NCBI RefSeq assembly: GCF_002210285.1
Contig: NZ_MWQE01000007.1
Span: forward strand, 108,509-172,508
Length of the DNA: 64,000 nucleotides
Reading direction: 5' to 3'
Origin: Fibrobacter sp. UWR2
GTDB taxonomy: Bacteria; Fibrobacterota; Fibrobacteria; Fibrobacterales; Fibrobacteraceae
Positions 35,332 to 43,036 of the stretch are shown here, in pieces; the stretch's first letter is position 1; every line of letters starts with the position of its first letter. The translations under genes were made by a program, and so were the position numbers. A model generated the notes under the pieces. That model ran no database searches, had not been told where the DNA came from, and saw nothing but the letters and a program-made list of their open reading frames with translations.

Positions 35332-35367
35332 AAAAAATTTCGGGGCAAACATGACGCCTGCCCCGAA
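35332..35367 (-). terminator. Terminator of the secreted GH8 gene
   Basis: Stem TTCGGGGCA/TGCCCCGAA followed on the minus strand by seven T residues, 25 bp past the stop codon. Confidence 0.85.
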
Positions 35368-35391
35368 GCAAAAACACGCGGTCACAAAAAT

Positions 35392-37047
35392 TTATTTCAC
35401 AATTTTGTACGCCCTGTTACCGACAATCACAAGCAGCGCTCCCCTGTTTTCGACGCGCACTTCGTGCATTGCGGACTGCGTATTCGATTTCACAAGCACG
35501 CGACCACTGAGGTCGGAAACCGTGAACCTGGAACCGGCAGGCGCATTCTCGATAAAGATGGAATTTGCACGTGCACGTATCTTTATGTCAGTATTAAAGT
35601 TAAGTGCATTTGCGATTGCATCCGGGTCGACAAGCGAAGTGTCCGGACCCGGAGCAGCCTTCTTCGCAGTCACCGCCACCTCGTAGAGCTTGCACGATTC
35701 AAACGCGTGGAACGTGGTGTCGTTTTCATAACTTACGCCGTTGTATTCACCCTCTGCCGTCTTTTTCTCGACTTGCGGTTTCTCCTTCCATATCTTGAAA
35801 TTGCCTGTCAGGTGGAGCATGGCAAGGTAATGCACCAGGCCGTCGTAGTAGCGCTGGCTGCCCACGATGGGCTTGGAATCCCAGGCCTTCTGCAGCACCT
35901 TCTTCACCAAATCCTTGTAGCTCTCTTCTTCAAGCAGAGCGTAGGTAGCAACTGCATTCGCACCGGCCTGGCCGATGGTGAAATCGCCGTATCCGCTGGT
36001 GCCGTCCCAGTTGAAGTGGCCGTGCCTGTAGCCGTCCCTCTCGAAGAAGTCCGTGATGACCTTCGCAATCTTCGTCTGGCGCTCCATATCCACACCGAAC
36101 AGGTAGCTATCCATGCCGTAGTTCATGGGGCAGCGGATGGCATCGAACGCGTACTTGGTGGAGTTGTCGCTGAAAGCGTAATGCGGAGTTCCGTCGAAGT
36201 TGCTGTAGTCGCTGCAAAGGCCCGACTGCGGGTTTGCGGAATTGTAGATATGGTCGCGGGTCGCCTTCGTCGCCTTTTTCCACTTGTCGTTGTTGGTAGT
36301 CGACCAGCGGCTGAACAAGTCTACGAATGCAGGCAAACTATAAGAGGCATCGCCCCAGGTGTTGTTGCCGTCAGACGGCTGGAAGGTTGCGATAAAAGAC
36401 TGTTCACTGTACAGGGACTGGCCGTTGCCTTTCCAGCAGGCCTTCAAGATGCTCTGCGCATCCCTCATGTAGCCTTCGTCGTTCCAGCGGTGGGCAGCAA
36501 ACAGGAGCGACATCATGAAGTAGATTTCGCCATCGGGAGCGTTGCCCCAGTCGCGCACGGAACCGTCGCGGTTAGCCTGCCAGGCGAAATAGCCGGAGCC
36601 GCCCGTGGCAGGGTCCTTCCACATGTGCTTCTTGGCCCAGTTCCAGAGCTTGTCGAATTGTTCCCTGTGATTGGTCTGCACGGCAATCATCATGCCGTAG
36701 CTCATGCCTTCGGAACGGATGTCGTTGTTGTTGATATCGACGATGTAGCCGCCATCGCGGTCCTCGTAATACACGGTCTTGTCATTCTGGCCGCCAAAGT
36801 AATGGTTCCAGAGTTCGTCAAGCTTGTCCTGGATATCCTTGTCGGTCTTGCCGAGGAAAGTCTTGAACGGGCTCGTGTAATCGCCGGTATAGTAGGCACC
36901 CGTAGATTGCGTACCATCCTTTTCGCAATCGGGGCCAAAGTAGGCTCCGCTATCGTCGAAGAATGTGCCGGTGTAGATTGAATTTTCCGCCGCGGTGGCC
37001 ATAGAGGCACACAGCAGGGCTACCGATAATACGGATAGGTTTTTCAT
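35392..37047 (-). CDS. Secreted GH8 glycoside hydrolase with T9SS-like C-terminal tail
   Basis: 551 residues; GGGAG upstream of the ATG. Signal peptide (KNLSVLSVALLCASMATAA). GH8 domain about 60-405: RSEGMSYGMMIAVQ with acid E113, APDGEIYF with D172, and FDAIRCPMNYGMD with candidate base D302. The C-terminal 65 residues (ARANSIFIENAPAGSRFTVSD-LSGRVLVK ... NRAYKIVK) resemble a type IX sorting domain. A xylan- or beta-glucan-degrading surface enzyme is likely; motifs do not decide the substrate. Together with the cytoplasmic GH8 at 9658-10770 it could degrade and finish oligosaccharides. Confidence 0.85.
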   Translation of the reverse strand: MKNLSVLSVALLCASMATAAENSIYTGTFFDDSGAYFGPDCEKDGTQSTGAYYTGDYTSPFKTFLGKTDKDIQDKLDELWNHYFGGQNDKTVYYEDRDGGYIVDINNNDIRSEGMSYGMMIAVQTNHREQFDKLWNWAKKHMWKDPATGGSGYFAWQANRDGSVRDWGNAPDGEIYFMMSLLFAAHRWNDEGYMRDAQSILKACWKGNGQSLYSEQSFIATFQPSDGNNTWGDASYSLPAFVDLFSRWSTTNNDKWKKATKATRDHIYNSANPQSGLCSDYSNFDGTPHYAFSDNSTKYAFDAIRCPMNYGMDSYLFGVDMERQTKIAKVITDFFERDGYRHGHFNWDGTSGYGDFTIGQAGANAVATYALLEEESYKDLVKKVLQKAWDSKPIVGSQRYYDGLVHYLAMLHLTGNFKIWKEKPQVEKKTAEGEYNGVSYENDTTFHAFESCKLYEVAVTAKKAAPGPDTSLVDPDAIANALNFNTDIKIRARANSIFIENAPAGSRFTVSDLSGRVLVKSNTQSAMHEVRVENRGALLVIVGNRAYKIVK

Positions 37048-37189
37048 TTTGTTCTCCCAAGAGTTGATTTAACCTATCCATAACAAACCCAGCTATAATA
37101 TAAATAAGGAATGCACGATTTCACCTATCGTGCAAAAAAAGCCGTTGTTAGCCAAAACAACGCGAATTCGGCGTTTTTACGCCAAAATC

Positions 37190-37238
37190 AAAAAAAAGTG
37201 CCTCCAGGGCAGGAATTTCACGATAACCCCAGAGGCAC
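37190..37238 (-). terminator. Terminator of the tusA-thiS-moeB-JAMM operon
   Basis: Long stem GTGCCTC-ca-GGG / CCC-ca-GAGGCAC followed by eight T residues on the minus strand, 17 bp past the JAMM stop codon. Confidence 0.75.
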
Positions 37239-37254
37239 CATTGTACGGAGATCT

Positions 37255-37665
37255 TTAGCCGATTACGAGACCTTCGTTCGTGGCAATATCACCTTCAATG
37301 TGGAAAGAATTCAGTACCGGATGTTCGCGGTCCTGTAAAGAAAGGATCAAATAGCTCGCCCTGCTATCGTAGGCAAGGCGTTTGTCTTCTTCCGACGGGC
37401 GCGAAGGGGATTCCGGATGGGAATGCCAATTGCCCAGCGGCGAGAGGCCATTTGCACGCATGTCCTTGATGGCGGCAAGCTGTTCCTTGGGGTCCAGCGA
37501 AAAATGCTCGTTCGAATGGTCAATATTCGTGAGCAGGTAGACCTTCTCGATATGCTTGTCGCTACCTTCGATGCGCCCCGCAATCAGCCCGCAGGCCTCT
37601 TCGGGCAGGTTCTTTTCGGCATGCGCGAGGATTTTTTCGTAGTTGTCTTTTGAAATGGAAATCAT
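37255..37665 (-). CDS. JAMM/MPN metalloprotease of a sulfur-carrier operon (Mec/HcyD-like)
   Basis: 136 residues from the ATG at 37665; upstream is a palindromic repeat, not coding. Zinc ligands of JAMM proteases are all present: E23 (EEACG), H81 and H83 (WHSHP), and D94 after ten residues. Bacterial JAMM proteins of this size (Mec+ with CysO, HcyD with HcyS) trim the C-terminus of ThiS-like sulfur carriers. It follows thiS-like and moeB genes, and the ThiS-like protein ends in GGGC, which needs trimming. No membrane segment. Confidence 0.85.
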   Translation of the reverse strand: MISISKDNYEKILAHAEKNLPEEACGLIAGRIEGSDKHIEKVYLLTNIDHSNEHFSLDPKEQLAAIKDMRANGLSPLGNWHSHPESPSRPSEEDKRLAYDSRASYLILSLQDREHPVLNSFHIEGDIATNEGLVIG

Positions 37666-37678
37666 TTTTTTTCCAATG

Positions 37679-37741
37679 TCATCCCCGGCTTGACAGGGGA
37701 TCTTTTTTAGGGGAGATGCCCGCCTACGCGGGCATGACAAC
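37679..37741. repeat. Composite GTCAT...ATGAC palindromic repeats inside an operon
   Basis: GTCATCCCCGG ... and GATGCCCGC-ctac-GCGGGCATGAC form two palindromes between moeB and the JAMM gene, without breaking the operon order. Confidence 0.7.
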
Positions 37742-37747
37742 AAAGGT

Positions 37748-38557
37748 TTAATGTTTCAAGTCGCAAACCGCCTGTTCGTAATCGATAAGCTGCGTGATGG
37801 TCGGGTGCGTGCCGCAAACAGCGCAGTCTTCGGTATGCGTCGGGAGTTTCACCTTGCGGAATTCCATCGTAAGCGCATTGTAGGTAAGCAGGTAACCGGT
37901 GAGCAAATTGCCCACACCGAGAATGTACTTGACGGCTTCCATCGCCTGCAGGCTACCGATAACGCCGCCCATAGCGCCAATCACGCCTGCCTGCTTGCAG
38001 GTAGGCACAGCATCTTTCGGAGGCGGCTCCTTGAACACGCAGCGGTAGCAGGGGCCCTGACCCGGAATATACGTCATGAGCTGGCCCTGGAAGCGGATGA
38101 TTCCCGCATGGGAGAAGGGCTTCTTCGCCATCACGCAGGCGTCATTGATGAGGAACTTCGCCGGGAAATTGTCGGTACCGTCGATGATGAAATCGTAATC
38201 CTTGATGAGGTCGAGGATGTTTTCGCTCGTCACGAAGGTGTGGTACGTAATCACCTTCACGTCGGGATTCATCGCTTCCATTGTCTCTTTCGCAGATTGC
38301 ACCTTGGGCTTGCCCACATCCTGCGTTGCATGGATAATCTGGCGCTGCAGATTGGAAAGGTCGACCACGTCGGCATCGGCAATGCCGATGGTGCCCACGC
38401 CGGCTGCGGCAAGGTACATGGCTACGGGGGCACCGAGGCCACCAGCACCAATCACGAGAACTTTTGCGTTCAGGAGCTTCTTCTGGCCCTTCGCGCCCAC
38501 CTCTTTCAAGATGATGTGGCGGGAGTAGCGCTCCAGCTGTTCGTTAGTAAAAGCCAT
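37748..38557 (-). CDS. moeB: MoeB/ThiF-family E1-like adenylyltransferase
   Basis: 269 residues. Activates the C-terminus of a ubiquitin-like sulfur carrier as acyl-adenylate. RYSRHIILKEVGAKGQKKL, the nucleotide loop GAGGLGAPVAMYL, DxxNLQRQ and two CxxC zinc pairs (CYRC and CAVC) are intact. No rhodanese domain. It overlaps the ThiS-like gene by one base, so that carrier is the likely partner. No molybdopterin or thiamine genes lie nearby. An HcyF-like role in thiocarboxylate-based amino-acid synthesis fits the context better than MoeB proper. Confidence 0.85.
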   Translation of the reverse strand: MAFTNEQLERYSRHIILKEVGAKGQKKLLNAKVLVIGAGGLGAPVAMYLAAAGVGTIGIADADVVDLSNLQRQIIHATQDVGKPKVQSAKETMEAMNPDVKVITYHTFVTSENILDLIKDYDFIIDGTDNFPAKFLINDACVMAKKPFSHAGIIRFQGQLMTYIPGQGPCYRCVFKEPPPKDAVPTCKQAGVIGAMGGVIGSLQAMEAVKYILGVGNLLTGYLLTYNALTMEFRKVKLPTHTEDCAVCGTHPTITQLIDYEQAVCDLKH

Positions 38558-38763
38558 TAGCAGCCGCCTCCCATGAAATAGAGGAACTCGACGCTGTCAC
38601 CATCCTTGAGAACGGCTTTGTCAAACGTTCCGCCTTCGACAAATTCTTCGTTTACCGAAACGGTCACGTAAAGCGGGTTGTCAATCTTCTCGGCTTCAAT
38701 CAGTTCAGCGACGGTGAGGCCATCCTTGTATTCTTTCTTGTTTCCTGCAACAGTAATAATCAT
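38557..38763 (-). CDS. ThiS/MoaD-like sulfur carrier ending in GGGC
   Basis: 68 residues, beta-grasp ubiquitin-like protein (MIITVAGNKKEYKDGLTVAELIE form). The mature tail of such carriers is Gly-Gly; here the protein ends MGGGC, with one Cys after the glycines. Removal of that Cys by the JAMM protease encoded downstream would expose GG for adenylation and thiocarboxylation. The encoded Gly-Cys end resembles the CysO-cysteine adduct that Mec+ cleaves. Lies between the TusA-like and MoeB genes. Confidence 0.85.
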   Translation of the reverse strand: MIITVAGNKKEYKDGLTVAELIEAEKIDNPLYVTVSVNEEFVEGGTFDKAVLKDGDSVEFLYFMGGGC

Positions 38764-38777
38764 TTTATACTCCTTGG

Positions 38778-39023
38778 TTAGTCTCCGACCTTCTTCACGA
38801 TGAGCGTGTAGGTTCCGTCCTGGTTGTCGTCAAGTTTCAAGATTTCGTGACCCTCTTCCTTGATGCTACGCGGCACATTCTGCACCGGTTCGCCGTCGTT
38901 CAGGCGGATAGAAAGGATTTGACCTTCTTCCAGTTCTTCGAGGGCGACCTTCGCCTTCACGAAAGTAGTCGGGCACACGACATCAGTAATGTCGATGGTA
39001 TCGTCGATTTTTATTTCTGCCAT
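38778..39023 (-). CDS. TusA/SirA-like sulfurtransferase
   Basis: 81 residues from the ATG at 39023. GGAG is upstream, and earlier in-frame ATGs (39062, 39041) fall on or too near the promoter of the operon. TusA-like CPxx motif C17-P18 (VVCPTTFVKAKVALEEL) and the family end GHEILKL. TusA proteins carry persulfide sulfur between enzymes. First gene of an operon with thiS-like, moeB-like and JAMM genes, so it may deliver sulfur to the carrier. Confidence 0.85.
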   Translation of the reverse strand: MAEIKIDDTIDITDVVCPTTFVKAKVALEELEEGQILSIRLNDGEPVQNVPRSIKEEGHEILKLDDNQDGTYTLIVKKVGD

Positions 39024-39060
39024 TGTTGTTTCTCCGTACATTGTTGTTTTAATCTGGCCC

Positions 39061-39130
39061 AAATATAGAACGCGTTTTTGCGTGCGTCCAATACATTGTT
39101 TTTATGCTGAATTATCAGTTTTTTCTATAG
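39061..39130 (-). promoter_or_regulatory. Sulfur-regulon promoter module, copy 1 (tusA-like operon)
   Basis: Minus strand: box CTAT-N11-ATAA, conserved GCATAAAAA, -35 TTGGAC, 18-bp spacer, -10 TATATT (39062-39067). Start near 39055. One of six gap-free copies. Confidence 0.8.
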
Positions 39131-39148
39131 CAAGTTGCCATCTTATGA

Positions 39149-40108
39149 TTATATAATGTAGTACCACTCCTCGCTCTGGGTAATTTCTTCCGTCTTGTGT
39201 TGCTTATCGGTAGAAACGTAGTCCATTTCGAGGCTCTTCATGCTCACGCGGGTATTGGGCGCGACAGAACTCGTGATGAAGGCACTGCCACCGATAATGG
39301 CATTTTCGCCAACAACAGTGTCACCGCCGAGAATGGATGCGTTCGCATAGATGGTTACGTTGTCCTGAATTGTCGGGTGACGCTTTTTGCCAGAGAGGCG
39401 CTGGCCCCCGCGCGTCGAGAGCGCACCGAGAGTCACGCCCTGATAAATTTTCACGTTATTGCCAATAACCGCAGTTTCACCAATCACAATGCCCGTACCG
39501 TGATCGATAAAGAAGTACTTGCCGATGGATGCACCCGGATGGATGTCAATTCCCGTCTTGGAATGCGCATACTCAGTCATGAGCCGCGGAAGAACCGGAA
39601 CGTGCAAAAGGTAAAGTTCATGGGCAATGCGGAAAAACGTTGTCGCCATAAGGCCCGGATACGCAAGGATAATTTCGTCGAGGCACCCAGCGGCAGGATC
39701 GCCATCAAAAGCTGCATGCAAATCGGTTTCAAGACATTCACGAATCCAAGGAATCTTCGCGAAAAACTCCTTGCAGATGCGGTAGCTTTCAATCTTGCGC
39801 TCGTCCGAAGTCATGGTACCACGGAGCTTGCAATAATCAAGCGCGATGGCCACCTGCTTGTGGAGGTGGTAAAAAGTATCTTCAATAATGACCGCGAAGC
39901 TATTCTTCGGGTTGTAAATCTTGTGCGAGCGGTCCCTGAAATGTCCGGGATAAACCACACGGATCAGGTTCTGCAAAATCGTCTGAATCTCGGCCTGGTC
40001 GGGTCGATTATAGATGTCAATGTTGTCGATATGCTTGCCGCGATTGTAATCGGCAAAAATCGTCTGGACAGCTTTTTCGACTTCTGATTCCTGGATAAGT
40101 TCGTGCAT
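39149..40108 (-). CDS. cysE: Serine O-acetyltransferase (EpsC/CysE type)
   Basis: 319 residues. Makes O-acetylserine from serine and acetyl-CoA, the carbon skeleton for cysteine. An N-terminal helical domain is followed by a left-handed beta-helix: DIHPGASIGKYFFIDHGTG, VIGNNVKIYQGVTLGALS, GKKRHPTIQDNV. This long form (about 310) is typical of EpsC. It lies downstream of the cysteine desulfurase gene. Serine acetyltransferase genes are commonly found with family 2A encapsulins, which supports one functional unit. No cysK is in the window. Confidence 0.9.
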   Translation of the reverse strand: MHELIQESEVEKAVQTIFADYNRGKHIDNIDIYNRPDQAEIQTILQNLIRVVYPGHFRDRSHKIYNPKNSFAVIIEDTFYHLHKQVAIALDYCKLRGTMTSDERKIESYRICKEFFAKIPWIRECLETDLHAAFDGDPAAGCLDEIILAYPGLMATTFFRIAHELYLLHVPVLPRLMTEYAHSKTGIDIHPGASIGKYFFIDHGTGIVIGETAVIGNNVKIYQGVTLGALSTRGGQRLSGKKRHPTIQDNVTIYANASILGGDTVVGENAIIGGSAFITSSVAPNTRVSMKSLEMDYVSTDKQHKTEEITQSEEWYYII

Positions 40109-40119
40109 GACAAAATTCA

Positions 40120-40205
40120 GGGTAAAAATTTAAGGAATAGTGAGGAATGTGAAATGTGAGATGTGAAATGAAATTATCTTCACTCCACACTACACATTCC
40201 ACACA
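40120..40205. repeat. Imperfect inverted repeat between the desulfurase and cysE
   Basis: Left arm with repeated AATGTGA/GATGTGA units and right arm with TACACATTCCACACATCACA form a long imperfect palindrome with a centre near 40170. It may be an intergenic repeat; no terminator T run is seen. Confidence 0.5.
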
Positions 40206-40212
40206 TCACATT

Positions 40213-41958
40213 TTATGCGAACGTCTTCAGCGCCCTCACGAGAGCGTCAATGTCGTCCGGCGAGTTGTACAGCGCAAGCGTCGGGCGAACGGTACTTTCG
40301 TAACCGAAATGCCTGAGCACCGGCTGTGCGCAGTGGTGACCTGTACGCACGGCAACACCGTAGGCGTCGAGCCTCTTGCCCACTTCTTCGTCGGAATAAC
40401 CGTCGAGCTTGAAGGCCAGAGCAGAAGCCTTGTTGAGTGCGGTTCCCACAAGGTGGAGACCCTTGACAGTCTTCAGTTCCTTGAGGCCATACTGTAACAG
40501 TTCATGTTCCCAGCGGAATACGCAGGGCATCCCGATTTCGGAGAGGTACTGGAGGGCAGCACCGAGGCCAACAGCGTCAGCGATGCTTCCGGTTCCCGCT
40601 TCAAACTTGTTCGGAATTCCGTTGTAAATCGTGCGTTCGAAAGTCACATCGGCAATCATGTTGCCACCACCGTGGTACGGGCGTGCGGCTTCGAGCAATT
40701 CTTTTTTGCCGTAAACGACGCCGATACCGGTCGGAGCAAACACCTTGTGCCCGGAGAACACGAAGAAGTCTGCGTCGAGGGCGGAAACATTCACCGGAAT
40801 GTGCGCGATGGACTGAGCACCATCAATGAGGATTCTCACGCCGTGCCTGTGGGCGATGGCGATGAGTTCCTCGATCGGGGTGACCGTACCGAGCACGTTT
40901 GAGACATGCGTCACGGAAACGAACTTGGTGCGCTTGGTGAACAATGCCTCGTAATCGTGGAGCTTGAGCTGGCCGGTAGAATCGCAGGGAATCACCTTGA
41001 TAATCGCGCCTGTTTCTTCGGCAATGAGCTGCCACGGCACGATGTTCGCGTGGTGTTCCAGGATGGAGACGATGATTTCGTCGCCCGGCTGGAGCGTCGG
41101 CTTCACGTAAGCGTTAGCCACCAGATTGATTGCTTCAGTCGTACCGCGCACGAACACGATTTCCTGCGAAGACGGGGCCCCAATAAAGTCACGCACGATG
41201 TTGCGTGCGTTTTCATAGGCATCCGTCGATGCAGCCGCGAGCGTGTGTGCGCCACGGTGCACGTTGGAGTTCTCGTTTTCGTAGTAGTACTTGAGGCGGT
41301 CAATCACTACTTGCGGGCGTTGCGTCGTTGCACCGTTATCGAGCCAAACGAGAGGATGCCCGTTAATCTGCTTCGAAAGAATCGGGAAGTCGCTACGGAT
41401 TTGCGCAAGGTTCTTGGAACCGATGCGGATGGATTCGTTGCGGGAATTGGAGCCGCTGTTAGCGTTGCCGGCCTTGTTCACGGAATCGCCACCGAGAGAT
41501 GTCGGAGCGTCGATCGGGCGAGCATTTTCTGCTGCCTGGGTCTTGGAAAGGACCTTCGGAGAATACCCCGTTGCAGGCGCAGGCGCTGCCGGGACATCGC
41601 CGAACTGCGACACAAATTCCGCTTCGGGAACCGCAGGGGCTTCCACGGAATTGAGCCAGGTATCGGTGGAATTGCCGCCGTAGGCAAACGGAGCCGAAGA
41701 AGTCGGCTGGTCGCCATAGGTCGCAAACGGATGTTCCCAGTCGAATGCGGGAGTCTGGCTGATGGCAACAGCCCCCTGGGCGGCGCTCACTCCCTGAGCC
41801 GCCGAAGCGTTCTGCACTTCAGGTGCCGCGGGAGTTGCAGCATAAGCACTGTCCGTCAGGTCGGGAAAGTACTCATTTGCCAACTGCTCCAGTTCAGCCG
41901 CATTGGGAACTCCGGCGAGCTCTTCCAGCGATCTGGTATCTGGATTATTCGTAATCAT
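40213..41958 (-). CDS. Cysteine desulfurase with N-terminal encapsulin-targeting extension
   Basis: 581 residues from the ATG at 41958, which lies inside the last codons of the encapsulin gene (14-bp overlap). The catalytic part, about 183-581, is a SufS-type class V PLP enzyme: Lys K405 in FSGHKVF and catalytic C543 in RTGHHCAQP. The first 182 residues are low-complexity Ala/Pro/Ser/Gly-rich, with short hydrophobic islands (ELEQLANEYFPDL, FDWEHPFATYG). In family 2A encapsulin systems a disordered N-terminal region of the desulfurase is what loads it into the shell. It mobilises sulfur from cysteine. Confidence 0.93.
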   Translation of the reverse strand: MITNNPDTRSLEELAGVPNAAELEQLANEYFPDLTDSAYAATPAAPEVQNASAAQGVSAAQGAVAISQTPAFDWEHPFATYGDQPTSSAPFAYGGNSTDTWLNSVEAPAVPEAEFVSQFGDVPAAPAPATGYSPKVLSKTQAAENARPIDAPTSLGGDSVNKAGNANSGSNSRNESIRIGSKNLAQIRSDFPILSKQINGHPLVWLDNGATTQRPQVVIDRLKYYYENENSNVHRGAHTLAAASTDAYENARNIVRDFIGAPSSQEIVFVRGTTEAINLVANAYVKPTLQPGDEIIVSILEHHANIVPWQLIAEETGAIIKVIPCDSTGQLKLHDYEALFTKRTKFVSVTHVSNVLGTVTPIEELIAIAHRHGVRILIDGAQSIAHIPVNVSALDADFFVFSGHKVFAPTGIGVVYGKKELLEAARPYHGGGNMIADVTFERTIYNGIPNKFEAGTGSIADAVGLGAALQYLSEIGMPCVFRWEHELLQYGLKELKTVKGLHLVGTALNKASALAFKLDGYSDEEVGKRLDAYGVAVRTGHHCAQPVLRHFGYESTVRPTLALYNSPDDIDALVRALKTFA

Positions 41959-42910
41959 AGTATTCGCCAACCTCTACGTCTTCGAGAACTGCAATGGCGT
42001 CGTCGGCAAGGATAGCCGCAGAGCAGTACAGGGAAAGCAGGTAGGAAGCAACGCCCTTGTTGTCGATACCGCGGAAACGCACGGAAAGGCCACGAGAGTG
42101 TTCGTTCTTGAGACCGGCCTGGAACAGGCCAATCACGCCGCGCTTGGCTTCGCCAGTGCGCACGAGCAAGATATTGGTCTTGCCGCCCTGGGACTTCGGA
42201 TTCTTCACGCCGTCCACGAGAAGCTTGTCGGTGGGGACCAGAGGAATGCCGCGCCAGGTAAGGAACTTGCCACCGGCGATATCGACAACAACAGGCGGCA
42301 CGCCACGGCGGGTGCATTCGCGTTCGAAAGCGGCAATGGCACGCGGGTGAGCGAGGAAGAAGGACGGTTCCTTCCAGACCTTCGAAATGAGTTCGTCGAG
42401 ATCGTCCGGAGTCGGGCGGCCGTCGGCGCGGAGCGGCTGGATGCGCTGGGAATCAGCCACGTTCTTCAGCAGGCCGTAATCGTCGTTGTTGATGAGCAGG
42501 CTTTCCTGACGTTCGCGGAGCGATTCGATAGCGAGGCCGAGCTGTTCCTGAACCTGGTCATACGGAGAACTGTAAACGTCTTCGATGGCCGTGTTCACGT
42601 TGATAATCGTAGAGATAGAATTCAGTTTGTATTCGCGCGGTTCGGTTTCGTATTCGACGTAGCCTTCCGGAATAATGTCGGTCTTCTTGGTCTGGCTGCA
42701 AAGAACATCGAGCGGGGTTTCGCCTTCCACGACCTTGTTCACGCGGAACAGGCCCGTTTCGAGACCCTTGAATTCAAGGAACTTGGTGAGCCACTTGGGA
42801 GTCAGCGCACCAAATTGCGGCTTGGTCTTGGTGACGTTCGCCAGGTTGTAGGCAGCCTTTGCGCCAAGCGCATTGATGCCGGTTTTCTTTTCTGTAGCTT
42901 CATTTGCCAT
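41945..42910 (-). CDS. Family 2A encapsulin shell protein (SrpI-like)
   Basis: 321 residues, HK97-fold shell subunit. Highly characteristic segments of family 2A are present: ITPxWL-like LTPKWLTKFLEF, TPDDLDELISKVWKEPSFF, AAFERECTRRGVPPV, SRGLSVRFRGID and the C-terminal AVLEDVEVGEYYDY. No cNMP-binding insertion, so not type 2B. The gene overlaps the cysteine desulfurase gene, the known cargo of this family. Shells of this type in Synechococcus and Acinetobacter are linked to sulfur limitation and sulfur storage. It follows the MoaD-ThiF-rhodanese gene by about 125 bp and has no sulfur-module promoter of its own. Confidence 0.95.
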   Translation of the reverse strand: MANEATEKKTGINALGAKAAYNLANVTKTKPQFGALTPKWLTKFLEFKGLETGLFRVNKVVEGETPLDVLCSQTKKTDIIPEGYVEYETEPREYKLNSISTIINVNTAIEDVYSSPYDQVQEQLGLAIESLRERQESLLINNDDYGLLKNVADSQRIQPLRADGRPTPDDLDELISKVWKEPSFFLAHPRAIAAFERECTRRGVPPVVVDIAGGKFLTWRGIPLVPTDKLLVDGVKNPKSQGGKTNILLVRTGEAKRGVIGLFQAGLKNEHSRGLSVRFRGIDNKGVASYLLSLYCSAAILADDAIAVLEDVEVGEYYDYE

Positions 42911-42950
42911 AGTGGTTTACCTCTTGGGTTTGTGTTAAGTGTTGCACCCT

Positions 42951-42983
42951 GTCATCCTGGAGGCCAAAGGCCGATAGGATCCA
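42951..42983. repeat. GTCATCCTGG-class palindromic repeat upstream of the encapsulin
   Basis: GTCATCCTGGAGGCC-aaa-GGCCGATAGGATCCA. It has the same ends as the 90-bp repeat found inside two lipoprotein genes at 62630 and 63911. Confidence 0.75.
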
Positions 42984-43036
42984 GTGCAGATTTTTGAATT
43001 CCTATTAGTTCTATAGGCTTTTGCAAGAAAAAAATT

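Noticed and set aside
37679..37741. Possible CRISPR fragment or attachment site
   Set aside because: Only two unequal palindromes without regular spacing or spacers; they fit the GTCAT repeat class.
41945..42910. Prophage capsid gene (HK97 fold)
   Set aside because: No other phage gene in the region and the motifs are those of family 2A encapsulins, coupled to a desulfurase.
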